A stretch of 41,337 bases of DNA, taken from Rhodocollybia butyracea. Lineage: Eukaryota > Basidiomycota > Agaricomycetes > Agaricales > Omphalotaceae. Below, in pieces: positions 23,130 to 32,643 of this stretch. A program made the translations under genes and the position numbers. Each line of letters opens with the position of its first letter. Position 1 is the first letter of the stretch. The stretch spans positions 1 through 41,337 of the forward strand of contig JADNRY010000518.1 in NCBI GenBank assembly GCA_015501585.1, written 5' to 3'. The notes below the pieces were generated by a model. The model did no database searches, was not told the DNA's origin, and saw only the letters and a program-made list of their open reading frames with translations.

Positions 23130-24339
23130 TTACTCAGGCTGGTTTACGAACGCAAGGAGTTTGTGAAAATCTTCGGTTGACATAGAGGGTGAGGATTGCC
23201 TAGAACTACCCTGTGTCTTTGGAGGTGAGGATTCCTTGAAACTACCCTGTTTGTTTGGCGGCGAGGGCTCCTTAAAACTACCCTGTGTCTTTGGAGGTGA
23301 GGACTCCTTGGGACTACCCTGTTTGTTTGGCGGCGAGGGCCCCTTAGAACTATCGTGTTTGTTTGGCGGCGAGGGCTCCCTAGAACTACCCTGTGTCTTT
23401 GGCGGCGAGGACTCCTTAGAACTACCCTGGGTCACGGCTGTTGTCATCTCAATGGTCAGTTCAGCGCACTCGATGTTAGCCTGCGGCTTACCATTTTGTT
23501 GCGTATGTACAGGAGGATTCGCTGAGATTGTAAATCAGCTTGGCAGCTATAATATCATCGGATGTTGGCTCTCTTACCCGTCACTCCGACTTTCCTCATC
23601 TTTCCCGGTCTTTCCTGAGTCTCCCCAGCCACTTCTGTTCTCTGAGTGTTCTTTTTCCGACGCTCCTGTTTAGCGAGCCTTTTCGCTTTCTCGTACAGTG
23701 GCCAGGTCACTGTGTCCCAGTGACGGAGCAGCGGCACGGTCACATCTCTCCAGTTATCTAGCCAATGTTCCTGAGTCGCTTTAAACTCAGCATGGACTTC
23801 GCCGCCTCCTTCTGCCTCCAGACCTTTGAGCATAATCCCTGGAGCCCACCGATCTTCGTGCCAGTCACCGGTCTGATGCCCATTTGGGAGGATGTGCACA
23901 TTGCTCACACTGAAGATTGTACCCATCTTGCCACCCGGAGAATGGACCCACCCGAAACATGGATGCTCGTAACAAGGGGCCCTTGCCTCGAGCACAAAAG
24001 GAATTCTTTGTTCTTTGGCACAGATTTTACCATCCCTAGTTGTGTCTTTCATGTTGTAATCAATGTCCTTGGACCCTGTTCCCGTGGGCCCTGGTAACTT
24101 TACGTTGATCATCTCAGTAATCATTACTCTCGTGAACGTCGAAACGTCTTCGTGAACTGGCCGGAAGGACATATCGGGGTTGAGAATTGTCACAGAATAT
24201 TTCTAAGAGTCGTGAATAAATGAAATCAAAGTAGGCTCGTTAAATCTACCTGCGCGGTGGGGGTGGATATTGCATGCACAGAAAAGATAAGCATAGAGAA
24301 GATGAGCCCCAGGCAATGGATGCGCGGGGTCATAAGCAT
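23130..24339 (-). CDS. Small secreted protein 1 with Ser/Pro tandem-repeat tail (novel family)
   Basis: Exons 24339-24250, 24202-23578, 23521-23492, 23437-23130; introns of 47, 56 and 54 bp; 350 aa. Exon 1 encodes exactly 30 residues, with signal peptide core RIHCLGLIFSMLIFSVHA. The mature core has CYEHPCFGW, a following block IFSVSNVHILPNGHQTGDW, and FKATQEHWLDNW, all shared with the copies at 27909 and 31130. A basic Lys/Arg-rich linker follows, then seven 12-residue repeats of type QGSxKExSPPxK (23178-23429), ending in EDFHKLLAFVNQPE. The last intron acceptor (acaacag) was chosen because it keeps the repeat frame open; the neighbouring 'gag' acceptor used in copy 3 would give an early stop. 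I know no matching family. Secretion is predicted from sequence; an effector-like role is only inference from its pattern of duplication. Confidence 0.8.
23178..23429 (-). repeat. 36-bp coding tandem repeat, seven units
   Basis: Encodes seven 12-residue units (consensus QGSxKExSPPxK/T) in the tail of secreted protein 1. Units of two alternating types (ending SSPPKT or PSPPNK) suggest expansion of a two-unit block. The last unit is the most diverged. Confidence 0.9.
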
Positions 24340-24929
24340 TGAAAATGAGGTGAAGAGGGTGTTGAGTAAGTTGAGTAAAGCGTGCTTGAAAGCGTGTGTG
24401 GAGTTTGAACTGAGCCAGCAGTCGGGAAGAATTCGCTCAGCTCGCTCATTGTTTTATAGTTGATCCAGAGTTGATCCAAAGTTTCGTGACCAGCCACTGG
24501 CAGCTACCCCTTGATTCTCTAGGCTCACTTCTGCTGATTTAGCTTGACTTAGGGCTCTTGTCCTTCCCGGCGATCTTTGAAATACTGCGAACAAATTCAA
24601 TTTTGGAGTTCCACATCAATCGTTTCAGAACCACCTAGCACGGTTCTTTGAACTTCTTTCCTTTCCTTTCCTAAGAAGTGTACTTAGTTATATTTTCTTG
24701 TATCTTTGCCAGACAATTTTCTAACTGACCGACCCCTCTTGAACTCAGCAGTGTACACCAATAGAGCCAGCTATGTGTAGAACATGAGCGCAATGGGTAT
24801 CTGAAACGATTCAACGTGAACTTTTACGAGTGTGCCTATGTAACATTCATTGTAGCAATTAAGAAATAAAACCAGTACACTACTTAGTGACCGCTGAAAC
24901 TCAAAAGTTACGAGCAGAAAAACAAAACG
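24340..24929. promoter_or_regulatory. Promoter region of secreted gene 1, homologous to that of gene 3
   Basis: It carries the TATA box at 24451-24458 and blocks also found upstream of secreted gene 3, such as caccccttgatt, tgtacaccaat and caattaagaaataaaaccag near the WW side. It separates secreted gene 1 from the WW fragment. Confidence 0.6.
24451..24458 (-). promoter_or_regulatory. TATA box of secreted gene 1
   Basis: Minus strand TATAAAAC, about 112 bases upstream of the ATG, in the same local context (tgagcgagct towards the gene) as in gene 2. Conservation in position across paralogs supports it. Confidence 0.6.
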
Positions 24930-26826
24930 CATACCCGCAATATTATTCCCTTGTCTCTCTCCTTCTCCGTCCCATCACATTCCACCGGCCTCGTTTCACT
25001 GGAATCTACACGCGATCCCTTAATGAAGTCGACGCAGGGTTATTATTCGAGGGCTCGGTCAAGAAGCGATCCTCCACGTTGCATAGGCGGCGGTCCGTCC
25101 GTATGGTCCAAACGGGTCGTCAAAGGTATTTTCACATTTCGTTAGAGTTGTTACGGTCGTCGGTGGAGGACCATCATGAACTCCGAAGTGCCAATATGCC
25201 TCCGAGGTGGTGCAGCATAAAACGGAGGATTGTTTCAGCTCCCGTCTCTATCTCTAGCATGATTCGCGAGATAGTGGTGGCGGCGAAAGGAGAAGGAGAC
25301 CTTAGTGCTATAGCATGAGCAGTGAAACCTAGCATGACCCGTTGAGCTTCTACACCTGTATAACGTATATATACTTTGCTTACCTGAGACTCCGAATCAG
25401 GTCGCCTACTGGTCAGTTCCTCTCTGGGATGTACCTAGAGCAGATCGAGTAGGACCACACGGTTCCTACAGCGACCCAGTTAACTAGGACCATCATGAAC
25501 TCCGAAGTGCCAATATGCCCCCGAGGTGGTGCAGCATAAAACGGAGGATCGTTTCAGCTCCCTTCTCTATCTCTAGCATGATTCGCGAGATAGTGGTGGC
25601 GGCGAAAGGAGAAGGAGACCTTAGTGCTATAGCATGAGCAGTGAAACCTAGCATGACCCGTTGAGCTTCTACACCTGTATAACGTATGTCTACTTTGCTT
25701 ACCTGAGACTCCGAATCAGGTCGCCTACTGGTCAGTTCCTCTCTGGGATGTACCTAGAGCAGATCGAGTAGGACCACACGGTTCCTACAGCGACCCAGTT
25801 AACTAAGTATTCTCCGAACCTAAACTGAAAAACTCACCTCATCTGCGCTGCGGTATATCGTGACAGGAACCAGATGGTCGAGTTCGGGACTGTTCGCTGG
25901 CAGAGTGTTGGTGAGCAGGTTCAGCTCGCAAAGGACGTGTTCTGCTACTTTCGGCGCCACCGCGAAATGTAGACTAATATAATTGGCGTTACTGCTCGAA
26001 GTAAAAGATGGAAACCGAGCTCACAGGTTGTTCGACAAATCCCTCCATGTCCGATTCAGATGGGGAATCGCCCAAAATCGCGCAAATGGTCGGAACGTTC
26101 CCGACCAGGACCAGGACCAGCCCTCGACACCCCGAGTCACATTGCTCTAGGAGCTCTGGGAAGCTGAATAGCAGTGTCATCTTCGACTCCCAGAGCATCC
26201 CTATCGGTGTACATGCCTGATCCTGCCCGAAAAATTTCTGCGCTGACGCCAATATTTAAGCTATTCCTGAGTAAAGGGAAACGTGAATGAGCACGCTCAG
26301 GATACGAAAATTGAATTTTAACATACTCACATCACAGTCAGTGTACCAAATGTTTTGAGGCGCAGAGGGAGCGGATGCAGCCGAATCATCGATCCAAATT
26401 TCACGACTTGCTGGTGGGGAGGAGGATCTCGAACTGATCGTAGTGGGGTACTTGTACTTCAAGTCCTTATCATGGATGGACAATACGCTTGAGATCTTGC
26501 TTCGCAGATTGTGGAGGAAGCGGTGGCCTTTTTCGACCTATAAGGATCATCAGATGAGATGGATCAAGGAGAAGGGGTATTCACGCACGTACGGGGATTT
26601 TTTGATACCGGTTCAGAAGGCTGGCTTGACCGTTCGGTGGCATGTCGAGAGCATGCAGAGCCATCTTGCATGGGTGGATGAAGATCTGTATGTTGGGCAA
26701 CTGGGTGAGTAAGTGCCACCTTAAACTCGTCTGGAACCCAGTCTTCGCGATCAGTGACTGGAGCGCTGCGCTGCCAAGGAGGGAACTTTCGCGATGGGGA
26801 GACCTATGTCTTAAGAAGACAAAGGG
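24930..26826 (-). pseudogene. Truncated, decayed copy of the WW-domain gene (unit 1)
   Basis: Matches the 3' part of the gene at 32644-36643, from the exon starting at 35042 down to near its stop. Exon and intron order is kept (for example the equivalents of exons at 35042-34785, 34731-34464 and 34081-33866), but frames are broken by many indels and the WW domain and its 5' exons are absent. The left end near 24930 lines up with the end of the parental gene. A 319-bp block inside is duplicated (25168-25805). The right break is just beyond the 3' splice site of parental exon 3, and the sequence then runs into a membrane-gene copy. No open frame worth calling as coding remains. Confidence 0.8.
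25168..25805. repeat. 319-bp direct tandem duplication, two near-identical copies
   Basis: Copies 25168-25486 and 25487-25805 start with ggaccatcatgaactccg and end with gacccagttaacta. They differ at only a handful of positions, with no length change. The repeat lies wholly inside the decayed WW copy and spans the equivalents of parts of three exons and the introns between. Confidence 0.95.
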
Positions 26827-26849
26827 GAGTTTCCGGATCCAAACTACCA

Positions 26850-27260
26850 GCATAACCCAACCCGACAATTACATGGAGAGTTCCTGGGGCGAAACCCCAT
26901 ATCCATCTCCCAATGACTCAAACGTATGCGGAATAAACCTCGGCGCTTGATATAGCACACTACTACATAGCAGCACTATGGACACATCATTTGCCAGCAC
27001 GCGTTTGCCTGGGAGAAAATCCGGTAAAGAGTACGCGAAGCGAGGTTATAGAGATGCATCGAGTTTGAGTAAAACGAGAGATGTATTGCGAAGAAGGTAA
27101 GAAAAGGCCTTGGATTGCGATGGGTGCTTCGATGGCTACGTGGAGGAATACCATGGCGCTGAGGAATGTGGTTAGGTTTTATAATATTCTGGGGTAACTT
27201 TCAAACGGCTTCGCAAGGCAGTGCATGGAGGAGCTGACATTTTGGAGGTGGAAGTTGGAA
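26850..27260 (-). pseudogene. Decayed copy of the four-helix membrane protein gene (unit 2)
   Basis: Closely follows 20895-21355: blocks corresponding to ATTPETAWGT, the RFIPHT region, the intron junction 'ccatggcgctg' and the start region 'gaggagctgacat' are recognisable in order. It has internal deletions (the block that encodes helices 2 and 3 is shortened), single-base changes and lost frame, and no last exon. The intron-1 acceptor and the presumed ATG (about 27236-27238) are still visible. It is non-functional as read. Confidence 0.85.
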
Positions 27261-27908
27261 AGAAAGTAGCTGCTCGTCAGATAAGATAACGTACAATCAA
27301 AATTACGTACTTCATAAGAACTTCTCGACTTGCGCCGTTTATAATTACCATTTCGCATGGGCAGGAAATCATAACGGATTGGATATTACGGAAAGCCTGA
27401 CGCTCATTAGGGTATGAAAACGATAAACAAGAAGGGTCGCAAAGGCAGAAATCACGATAGATAGATTGTAAAGATAACCGCCAACTTGACTTGGCCATCC
27501 GCTAAAGACCACACTCCCCACATTCTGATCTCTGAGTACCTGTTAACAACTATGCATGAGAGTGTCGAACGTCAGCAAAGGGAGTCAGAAACTAGATGGA
27601 ATGAGCTTGAAACTGGTCCTCTGGAGAGATATGCATGAGATTGTATACAAAAAGGCATGTGTGATTCCCTAAGAGCAGATGAAGGACTACAAAGTGAAGA
27701 GAGGTGAAGAGAGGTGAAGAGTGTCTAAGAAGTAGAATGTACGCGTGGGACCGTAGAGCGAGGAAACGAGGAAAACAAGAATGGAGATTTCAAACCATAG
27801 GCCTCTATAATCTCTATACTTTTTGCTTACTTGCGTCGTCTTTGACTTCTGGGATCATCGTCAGATATAAACTCACTCAGCGTCGACTTGCTTACCATGA
27901 AGTCCAGC
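27261..27908. other. Non-coding part of duplication unit 2
   Basis: 27270-27620 matches the 5' flank of the intact membrane gene (about 21380-21900) with deletions; 27836-27890 matches about 22880-22950. A short direct repeat of gaagagaggt occurs near 27694-27718. No gene is seen. Confidence 0.6.
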
Positions 27909-28915
27909 TCAGCCATGGCCGGGGCTAGGAGGCCCAGTATAACCCATGAAGATATCGCCGGGGTTTTGTCCTATGATATGAATGTCAGCTTAGCGCACTT
28001 GATATGTCAGCCTGCTTACTATTTTGGTTGGGAGCATTACCATTTTGTTGCGGATGGTTAGGCGGATTAGGATGTTGTTGCAGATGGTTAGGCAGATTAG
28101 GATTTTGTTGTGGATGGTTGGGCACAGAAGGCCCGCCAGGTTCATGATTCCCTCCCCCTCTCCCTGGGATTGTAAGCTTAGCGGCTATAATATCGCTGGA
28201 TTGGCTTGCTCACCAAGAAGCCCGCTTCTATACCAACCCGCGACCCTCGGCTGGGTCACTGTATTCCACTTATCCAGCCAATCTCTTTGATTCGCCTTAA
28301 ACCTACCATTGCAACGCGTTATTAGATCGTTCGCTGGTATCGTGGAAATTCCGTCTCGATTCCATATTTTATTGTTCCACTCAGCAGGCTGAAGCCCATG
28401 TGAGTTGGCGTTAGGGGGTAAGACCTGATGCCCTTGTGAGTCGGGGATCAAATTGGACACCCAGAAGATTTGACCGTAGATGCCAAACAGGATCGATAAC
28501 TATCCATCCGAAACATGGATACAGAGGCGGACAAAGGATGCTTCCCTGGAGCACAAAACGAACCATCCCTTGATCGAGACCGGATTGTGATGGTTTAGTG
28601 TTGTATTCAATCTTGAAATGCTGACGTTGAGCTCCAGGTCGCGTCAACCACTCGTTAATCATCCGAGTAATATAGCCTTTCGTTCCGGCCAAACATCCAT
28701 CTAGAACAGGCTCGAAGGACCTAGTGGGGGTCGTTGGGGTCGGGGTCGGGGTGGAGAATAGTCACAGAAAATCCCTAAAAAGAGTCATGAATAAATGAAA
28801 ACCAAGTTGGCCTCATTAAATCTACCTTCCTAGTGGGCACCCCATGCACAGCAAAGATGAGCACCGAGAAGAAGAAGAAGAGCCCCAGGCAATGGATACG
28901 AGAGGTCATAAGCAT
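27909..28915 (-). CDS. Small secreted protein 2 with Asn/His/Gln/Pro repeat tail; two frame breaks
   Basis: Exons 28915-28826, 28774-28214, 28163-28020, 27970-27909. The sum is 857 nt; removing one base in each of two places gives 855 nt (284 aa). Exon 1 again encodes exactly 30 residues, with signal peptide RIHCLGLFFFFSVLIFAVHG. The core keeps LYPCFGW, GQIFWVSNL, GHQ and FKANQRDWLDKWNTVTQP. Exon 3 encodes a Gly-rich start and three 10-residue repeats of type PNHPQQNPNx; the tail ends in GPPSPGHG. Breaks: an extra base in the C-rich run near 28727-28754, just after the signal peptide, and an extra base at 28490-28491, just after CFGW. Splice sites, promoter and tail remain intact, so the breaks may be read errors; otherwise this copy is a young pseudogene. 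Confidence 0.7.
28033..28122 (-). repeat. 30-bp coding tandem repeat, three units
   Basis: Encodes PNHPQQNPNL, PNHLQQHPNP and PNHPQQNGNA, followed by a partial PNQN, in exon 3 of secreted protein 2. It is unrelated in sequence and unit length to the repeat in secreted protein 1. Confidence 0.9.
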
Positions 28916-29028
28916 TGAAAATGAGCTAAAGAGTCTTCGGGTATCGAGTAAAGCGTGAGTGGGGTTTGAACTGAGCCAGCAGTCAGGAAAAATTGAAGAA
29001 TTCGCTCGGAGCTCCCAGCTCGCTCGTT

Positions 29029-29036
29029 GTTTTATA
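29029..29036 (-). promoter_or_regulatory. TATA box of secreted gene 2
   Basis: Minus strand TATAAAAC, about 113 bases upstream of the ATG, the same sequence and nearly the same distance as in gene 1. Confidence 0.6.
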
Positions 29037-29109
29037 ATATATCCAACGTTTCGTGACCATGCGTCTGAGCAGCCACCCCTTGATTAGCCTTCGGAGTGTA
29101 GCTGAAGCT

Positions 29110-30630
29110 GATAACGCGACCGCTTGATCAAGTCGGCGGAGGGTTATTATTCGAGGACGGCAAGCGATCATTCGAAGGCTGCTCATGGAAAGCCTGTCAA
29201 GAAGCGAACCTCTACGTCGCACATGCGGTGGTCGGTCTGAAATGGTCCAAACGGTCGTAACCATTTCCATCGCGCTTTTCGTTAATGTGGATCATTCGAA
29301 GGGCTGCTCACGGAAAGCAATCAAGAGGTGCCGGCGAACCTCTATGTCGCACAGGCGGTGGTCGGTCCCAATGGTGTAAACGACCGTTCCATCACGCTTT
29401 TTGTCAAGGCGGTGGAGTGGAGTACCATCATCAATGTCCATATCCTCAGTAGTAAATATGTCCCCGGGGTGGTGCAGCGGAAAATTGAGCCTCCATCTCT
29501 ATCCTTTCTCTATCTCCAGGATGATTCGCGAGACAGTGGTGGTGGCGAAGGATGTCGTTGACGGTAAACCGGGAAGGAGGCCTTCGCATTAGTGAAACCT
29601 AGCATGATCAACTGAGCTTCTGCGCATGTATAACGTATCTACTTTGCTTACCTGTGACCCCGAATCAGATCGCCTGGTGGTCGGTTCATCTCTGGGGATG
29701 CACCTAGAACACAAGGAGTTCACGCCCAGGCATGTTCACAAAGAGTGGCTACCCCTACCGTCGTTAGTCCAGATCCTAAGTGTGCGCTATCCCTGTTGTT
29801 AGTCCGAGATTGAATAAGACCAGACGATTCCTGCAGCGACCTAGTCAGCTAAGTATTCTTCGATACTGAATCGAAAACTCACCCCATTTGCCCTGCCCGA
29901 TTCGGTTGCATATCGATTATTTGTATCAGGAACCATATTCGCGCTGCTGGGATGCACTTTTGGACCAAATGGCCGAGCAGGAGCATTCGGGACACCGTCA
30001 ACTCCAATGCGATTGTTCAACGTTCAACGTTCACCGACCAAGCGTAATTAGAAGCAGGTGCAGCTAGCGAGGGACGTCCTCTACTACTTCTGGCGCCACC
30101 ACGGAATGCAGGCTAAGGTAATTGGTCTTACTGTTCAAACTTATATAAAAGAAACAAAAGCGAACTCACAGCTTGTGCGACAGATACCTCCTCATCCCAT
30201 GTCCGATCCGGATGATGCAATGGTCCCAAAATCGCGCGAACGGTCGGAACAATCCCGAGCTGGACCAGCCCTCGATATCCCCGAGTCTTCATGATCCCTA
30301 TTGCTCTATGAGCTCTGGGAAGCTGAATAGCAGCATCATTTTTAACTCTAAAAACCTCACTATGCCTGATCCTGCCCAGGAAGTATCCTATTTCTGCGAT
30401 AGAGGGAAACGTGAATAAGAAGTCTCAACTTAAGATACTAGAAATCACGTACATAGATTTTCTGATACCGGTTCAGAAGGTTTACTTGACCGTTCGCGTC
30501 GCACATGGCGAGAGCATTGCCTAGTGCAAAAACCACCCCGCCCCCCTCACCTCGCATGGCGGATTTGTATGCTGTGTGACTAGCCGAGTAGGTTCTTCCA
30601 CCTTAAACTCGTCTGGAACCTAGTCTTCGT
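29110..30630 (-). pseudogene. Truncated, decayed copy of the WW-domain gene (unit 2)
   Basis: Aligns with the parental gene from near its 3' end (block after RVQIPAKRG) up to the middle of parental exon 3 (about 34953). Exon-intron order is kept, but stops, a local duplication and indels destroy the frame; the WW domain is absent. At about 30627 it switches abruptly to a scrap resembling the last coding exon of the membrane gene (ttcccc-tgcagtctc block). Confidence 0.8.
29167..29405. repeat. About 123-bp imperfect tandem duplication
   Basis: Two copies beginning gatcattcgaagg at about 29167 and 29290, each containing gaacctcta-gtcgcaca and ggtggtcggtc. It is more diverged than the 319-bp repeat in unit 1 and lies in the equivalent part of the WW copy. 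Confidence 0.8.
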
Positions 30631-31129
30631 TCCCCGTGCAGTCTCAGCATCCTTCGTCTGCCCGCTCGTTCCTCGAATCCTTTGTGGCTTGGCAGTGGTA
30701 GGATATGATAACTCGGACTTCGGGATGGCAGTTCGGAGTTGGATGAGAGGGAATGGAAATCATTTGGTCTAGTAGATAGTGTGAAGGCTGGTATGAGCTA
30801 GTCAATCCATATTGTCAGTTTTTGTCATTGTAGTCGCGTCGCAAGATGTAGCGCCAAAATTAGTCCCACGCATTTGCCTAAGCCTTTTCAAGTCCGACGA
30901 GGAGATAACTACGGTCTGAATCAAATCCATTACTGCCTCGCTCTCAACACCTTCCATCCGACATGGGATCGAACGCGAAAGTGAACCCTTAGGTCATTTA
31001 ACTAACATGGAACTCCAGTTTTACACATTCCAAGGAGGAAACGGCAGAAACGAATCTTGATATGTCAAAGCTAGACATACTGTGCCTTACTTATGCCCGG
31101 GCTCATGTAAGTACACTGTGTCGTTCAAT
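30631..31129. other. Non-coding start of duplication unit 3
   Basis: The first roughly 45 bases resemble the membrane-gene exon at 20910-20960. The rest shows no gene. The last 85 bases before secreted gene 3 resemble the equivalent flank of secreted gene 1 (gaaacgaatct-gatatgtcaaag). Confidence 0.5.
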
Positions 31130-32073
31130 TTATTTCTTTGACGTAGGATATGAGGGATCCTCCGGAGGATCTTGGATCACGGCTTGGTCACCTCAATGGT
31201 CAGCTCAGCGCACTCGATGTTAGTACTACTGCCTGCTCACCCTTTTGGTGCGGAGGCGCAGATTCATGATTCTTGGTCACTGGGAATCGGAACGTAAATC
31301 AGTTTTGCAGCTACAATATTCATCACTTGATGCTGGGTTGCTTACCGGTACCCTTCGCTTTCTTGCGCCCTTTAGACCCACCTTTCCCAGTCTCCTCTTC
31401 GGATTCATCTCCTTTCTTCCTCTTTAGTCCTGACTTTGTAGAAGGCTTTTTCCAACTTTCGAGTCCCGGCTGGGTCACCCCATACCACTTATCCAGCCAA
31501 TCATTTTGAGTCGCCTTAAACTTAGTATTGAGACCCTCAGCTATCCCGTGCAGAGCTTCGCTATCTCCCCAGTGATCCCAGCTGTCCCAGTTACCAGTCC
31601 GATGTCCATGTGGGTTGGTGGTCACATCTTTCACCCAGAAGAGTGAACCCAAGATGGTAGCGTCATACTTCATCCACCCGAAACATGGATGCTTGTTACA
31701 AAGGGTCCCTCCATTGACTGCAAAATCAACCCTCTCTCGGGTGGCACCGGATTGACCTCTAGTCATCTTCTCAGCGTTGTATTCAGGAGTGAACTTTGGA
31801 TCATCTGGCGACTTGAGCTTCCCTTTAATCACCTGAGTAATCTGGATTTTCGTGGAGATTAAAACTCCTTTCAGAATTGGGGCGTAGTCCTCCGAAAAGA
31901 TAGTCACAACATATTCCTAAGAGTCATGAGTAAATGAAATCAAAGTTGGCACCTTTTAATCTAGTATATACCTGCTCATGGGGCTGGATCTTGTGGGGCA
32001 TTCCGTGCACAGAAAAGATGAGCACAGAGAAGAAGACGAGCGACAGGCAATGGATACGCGGGGCCATCAGCAT
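31130..32073 (-). CDS. Small secreted protein 3, intact and without tail repeats (novel family)
   Basis: Exons 32073-31972, 31916-31346, 31279-31241, 31191-31130; introns of 55, 66 and 49 bp; 257 aa, no frame break. The signal peptide core is RIHCLSLVFFSVLIFSVHG, followed by a 10-residue exon-1 extension. The core has CNKHPCFGW, LFWVKDVTTNPHGHRTGNW and FKATQNDWLDKWYGVTQP. A Lys/Gly/Ser-rich basic stretch (KKGDESEEETGKGGSKGRKK) precedes the short tail encoded by exons 3 and 4, which ends in PTSKK. Exon structure, and the placement of the basic stretch before exon 3, match copies 1 and 2, so the variable tail is always encoded by exons 3-4. Family unknown to me; the two conserved cysteines (C-x4-C) could form a disulfide. 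Confidence 0.85.
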
Positions 32074-32643
32074 CAAAATGAGCTGAAGAGTCTGTGGGTG
32101 TTGAGTAAAGTGTGTGGAGTTTGAACTGAGCCAGCAGTTGGGAAGAATTCGCTCCCAGCTCGCTCTGTCTTATAGTGTCGGAACCATGCGTTTCACCAGT
32201 CACCCCCGTGCCACCCCTTGATTGGAAGGCTCCCGTTTGTTCTTGGAAATATTGTGATATTTTGGAATCTATCAATTCCACGTCGTTTCCACACTAGTAC
32301 TCCGGAGTCCGGGCCTTTTATTTTATTTTTGTGACGATTTTTTAGCCACTGGCAGTTTTTTCTGGCAGCGCTGAAGTTCACTGACATCGTTCCACCGCTT
32401 CTGAACTTCGCGGTGTACACCAATTGCATTTGCAAAAATAAGAATCCGACTGGCGCCCGTCCGTATGTAGAGAAAGCAAACATGAGCTCAGCATGAGCGT
32501 TCAGACTTTTACGAGGGTCCTACTATGTAACATTCGTTAGCAATTAAGAAATAAAACCAGTACAGGGACTAGTGACTGTTGAAATACGTATGAAACTCGA
32601 AAACTACAAGCAGAAAAGAAAGAAAAAAACACAACACGCAGTA
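32074..32643. promoter_or_regulatory. Promoter region of secreted gene 3 and 3' flank of the WW gene
   Basis: It holds the TATA-like box at 32167-32174 and blocks shared with 24340-24929. No ORF with a motif is present; minus ORFs at 31976-32281 and 32193-32483 are shadows of exon 1 and promoter. Confidence 0.6.
32167..32174 (-). promoter_or_regulatory. TATA-like box of secreted gene 3
   Basis: Minus strand TATAAGAC, about 94 bases upstream of the ATG, at the place of TATAAAAC in genes 1 and 2. It is weaker than those two. Confidence 0.45.

Noticed and set aside
23178..23429. CRISPR-like or transposon repeat
   Set aside because: The units are contiguous 36-bp coding repeats without spacers, in frame with the secreted protein; the host is a fungus.
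23130..23447. Independent gene encoding the Ser/Pro repeat protein
   Set aside because: It is better explained as the last exon of secreted protein 1: the splice phase closes and the layout matches copies 2 and 3.
23236..23673. Plus-strand ORF of Gly/Leu/Cys repeats
   Set aside because: Antisense shadow of the 36-bp coding repeat in secreted protein 1.
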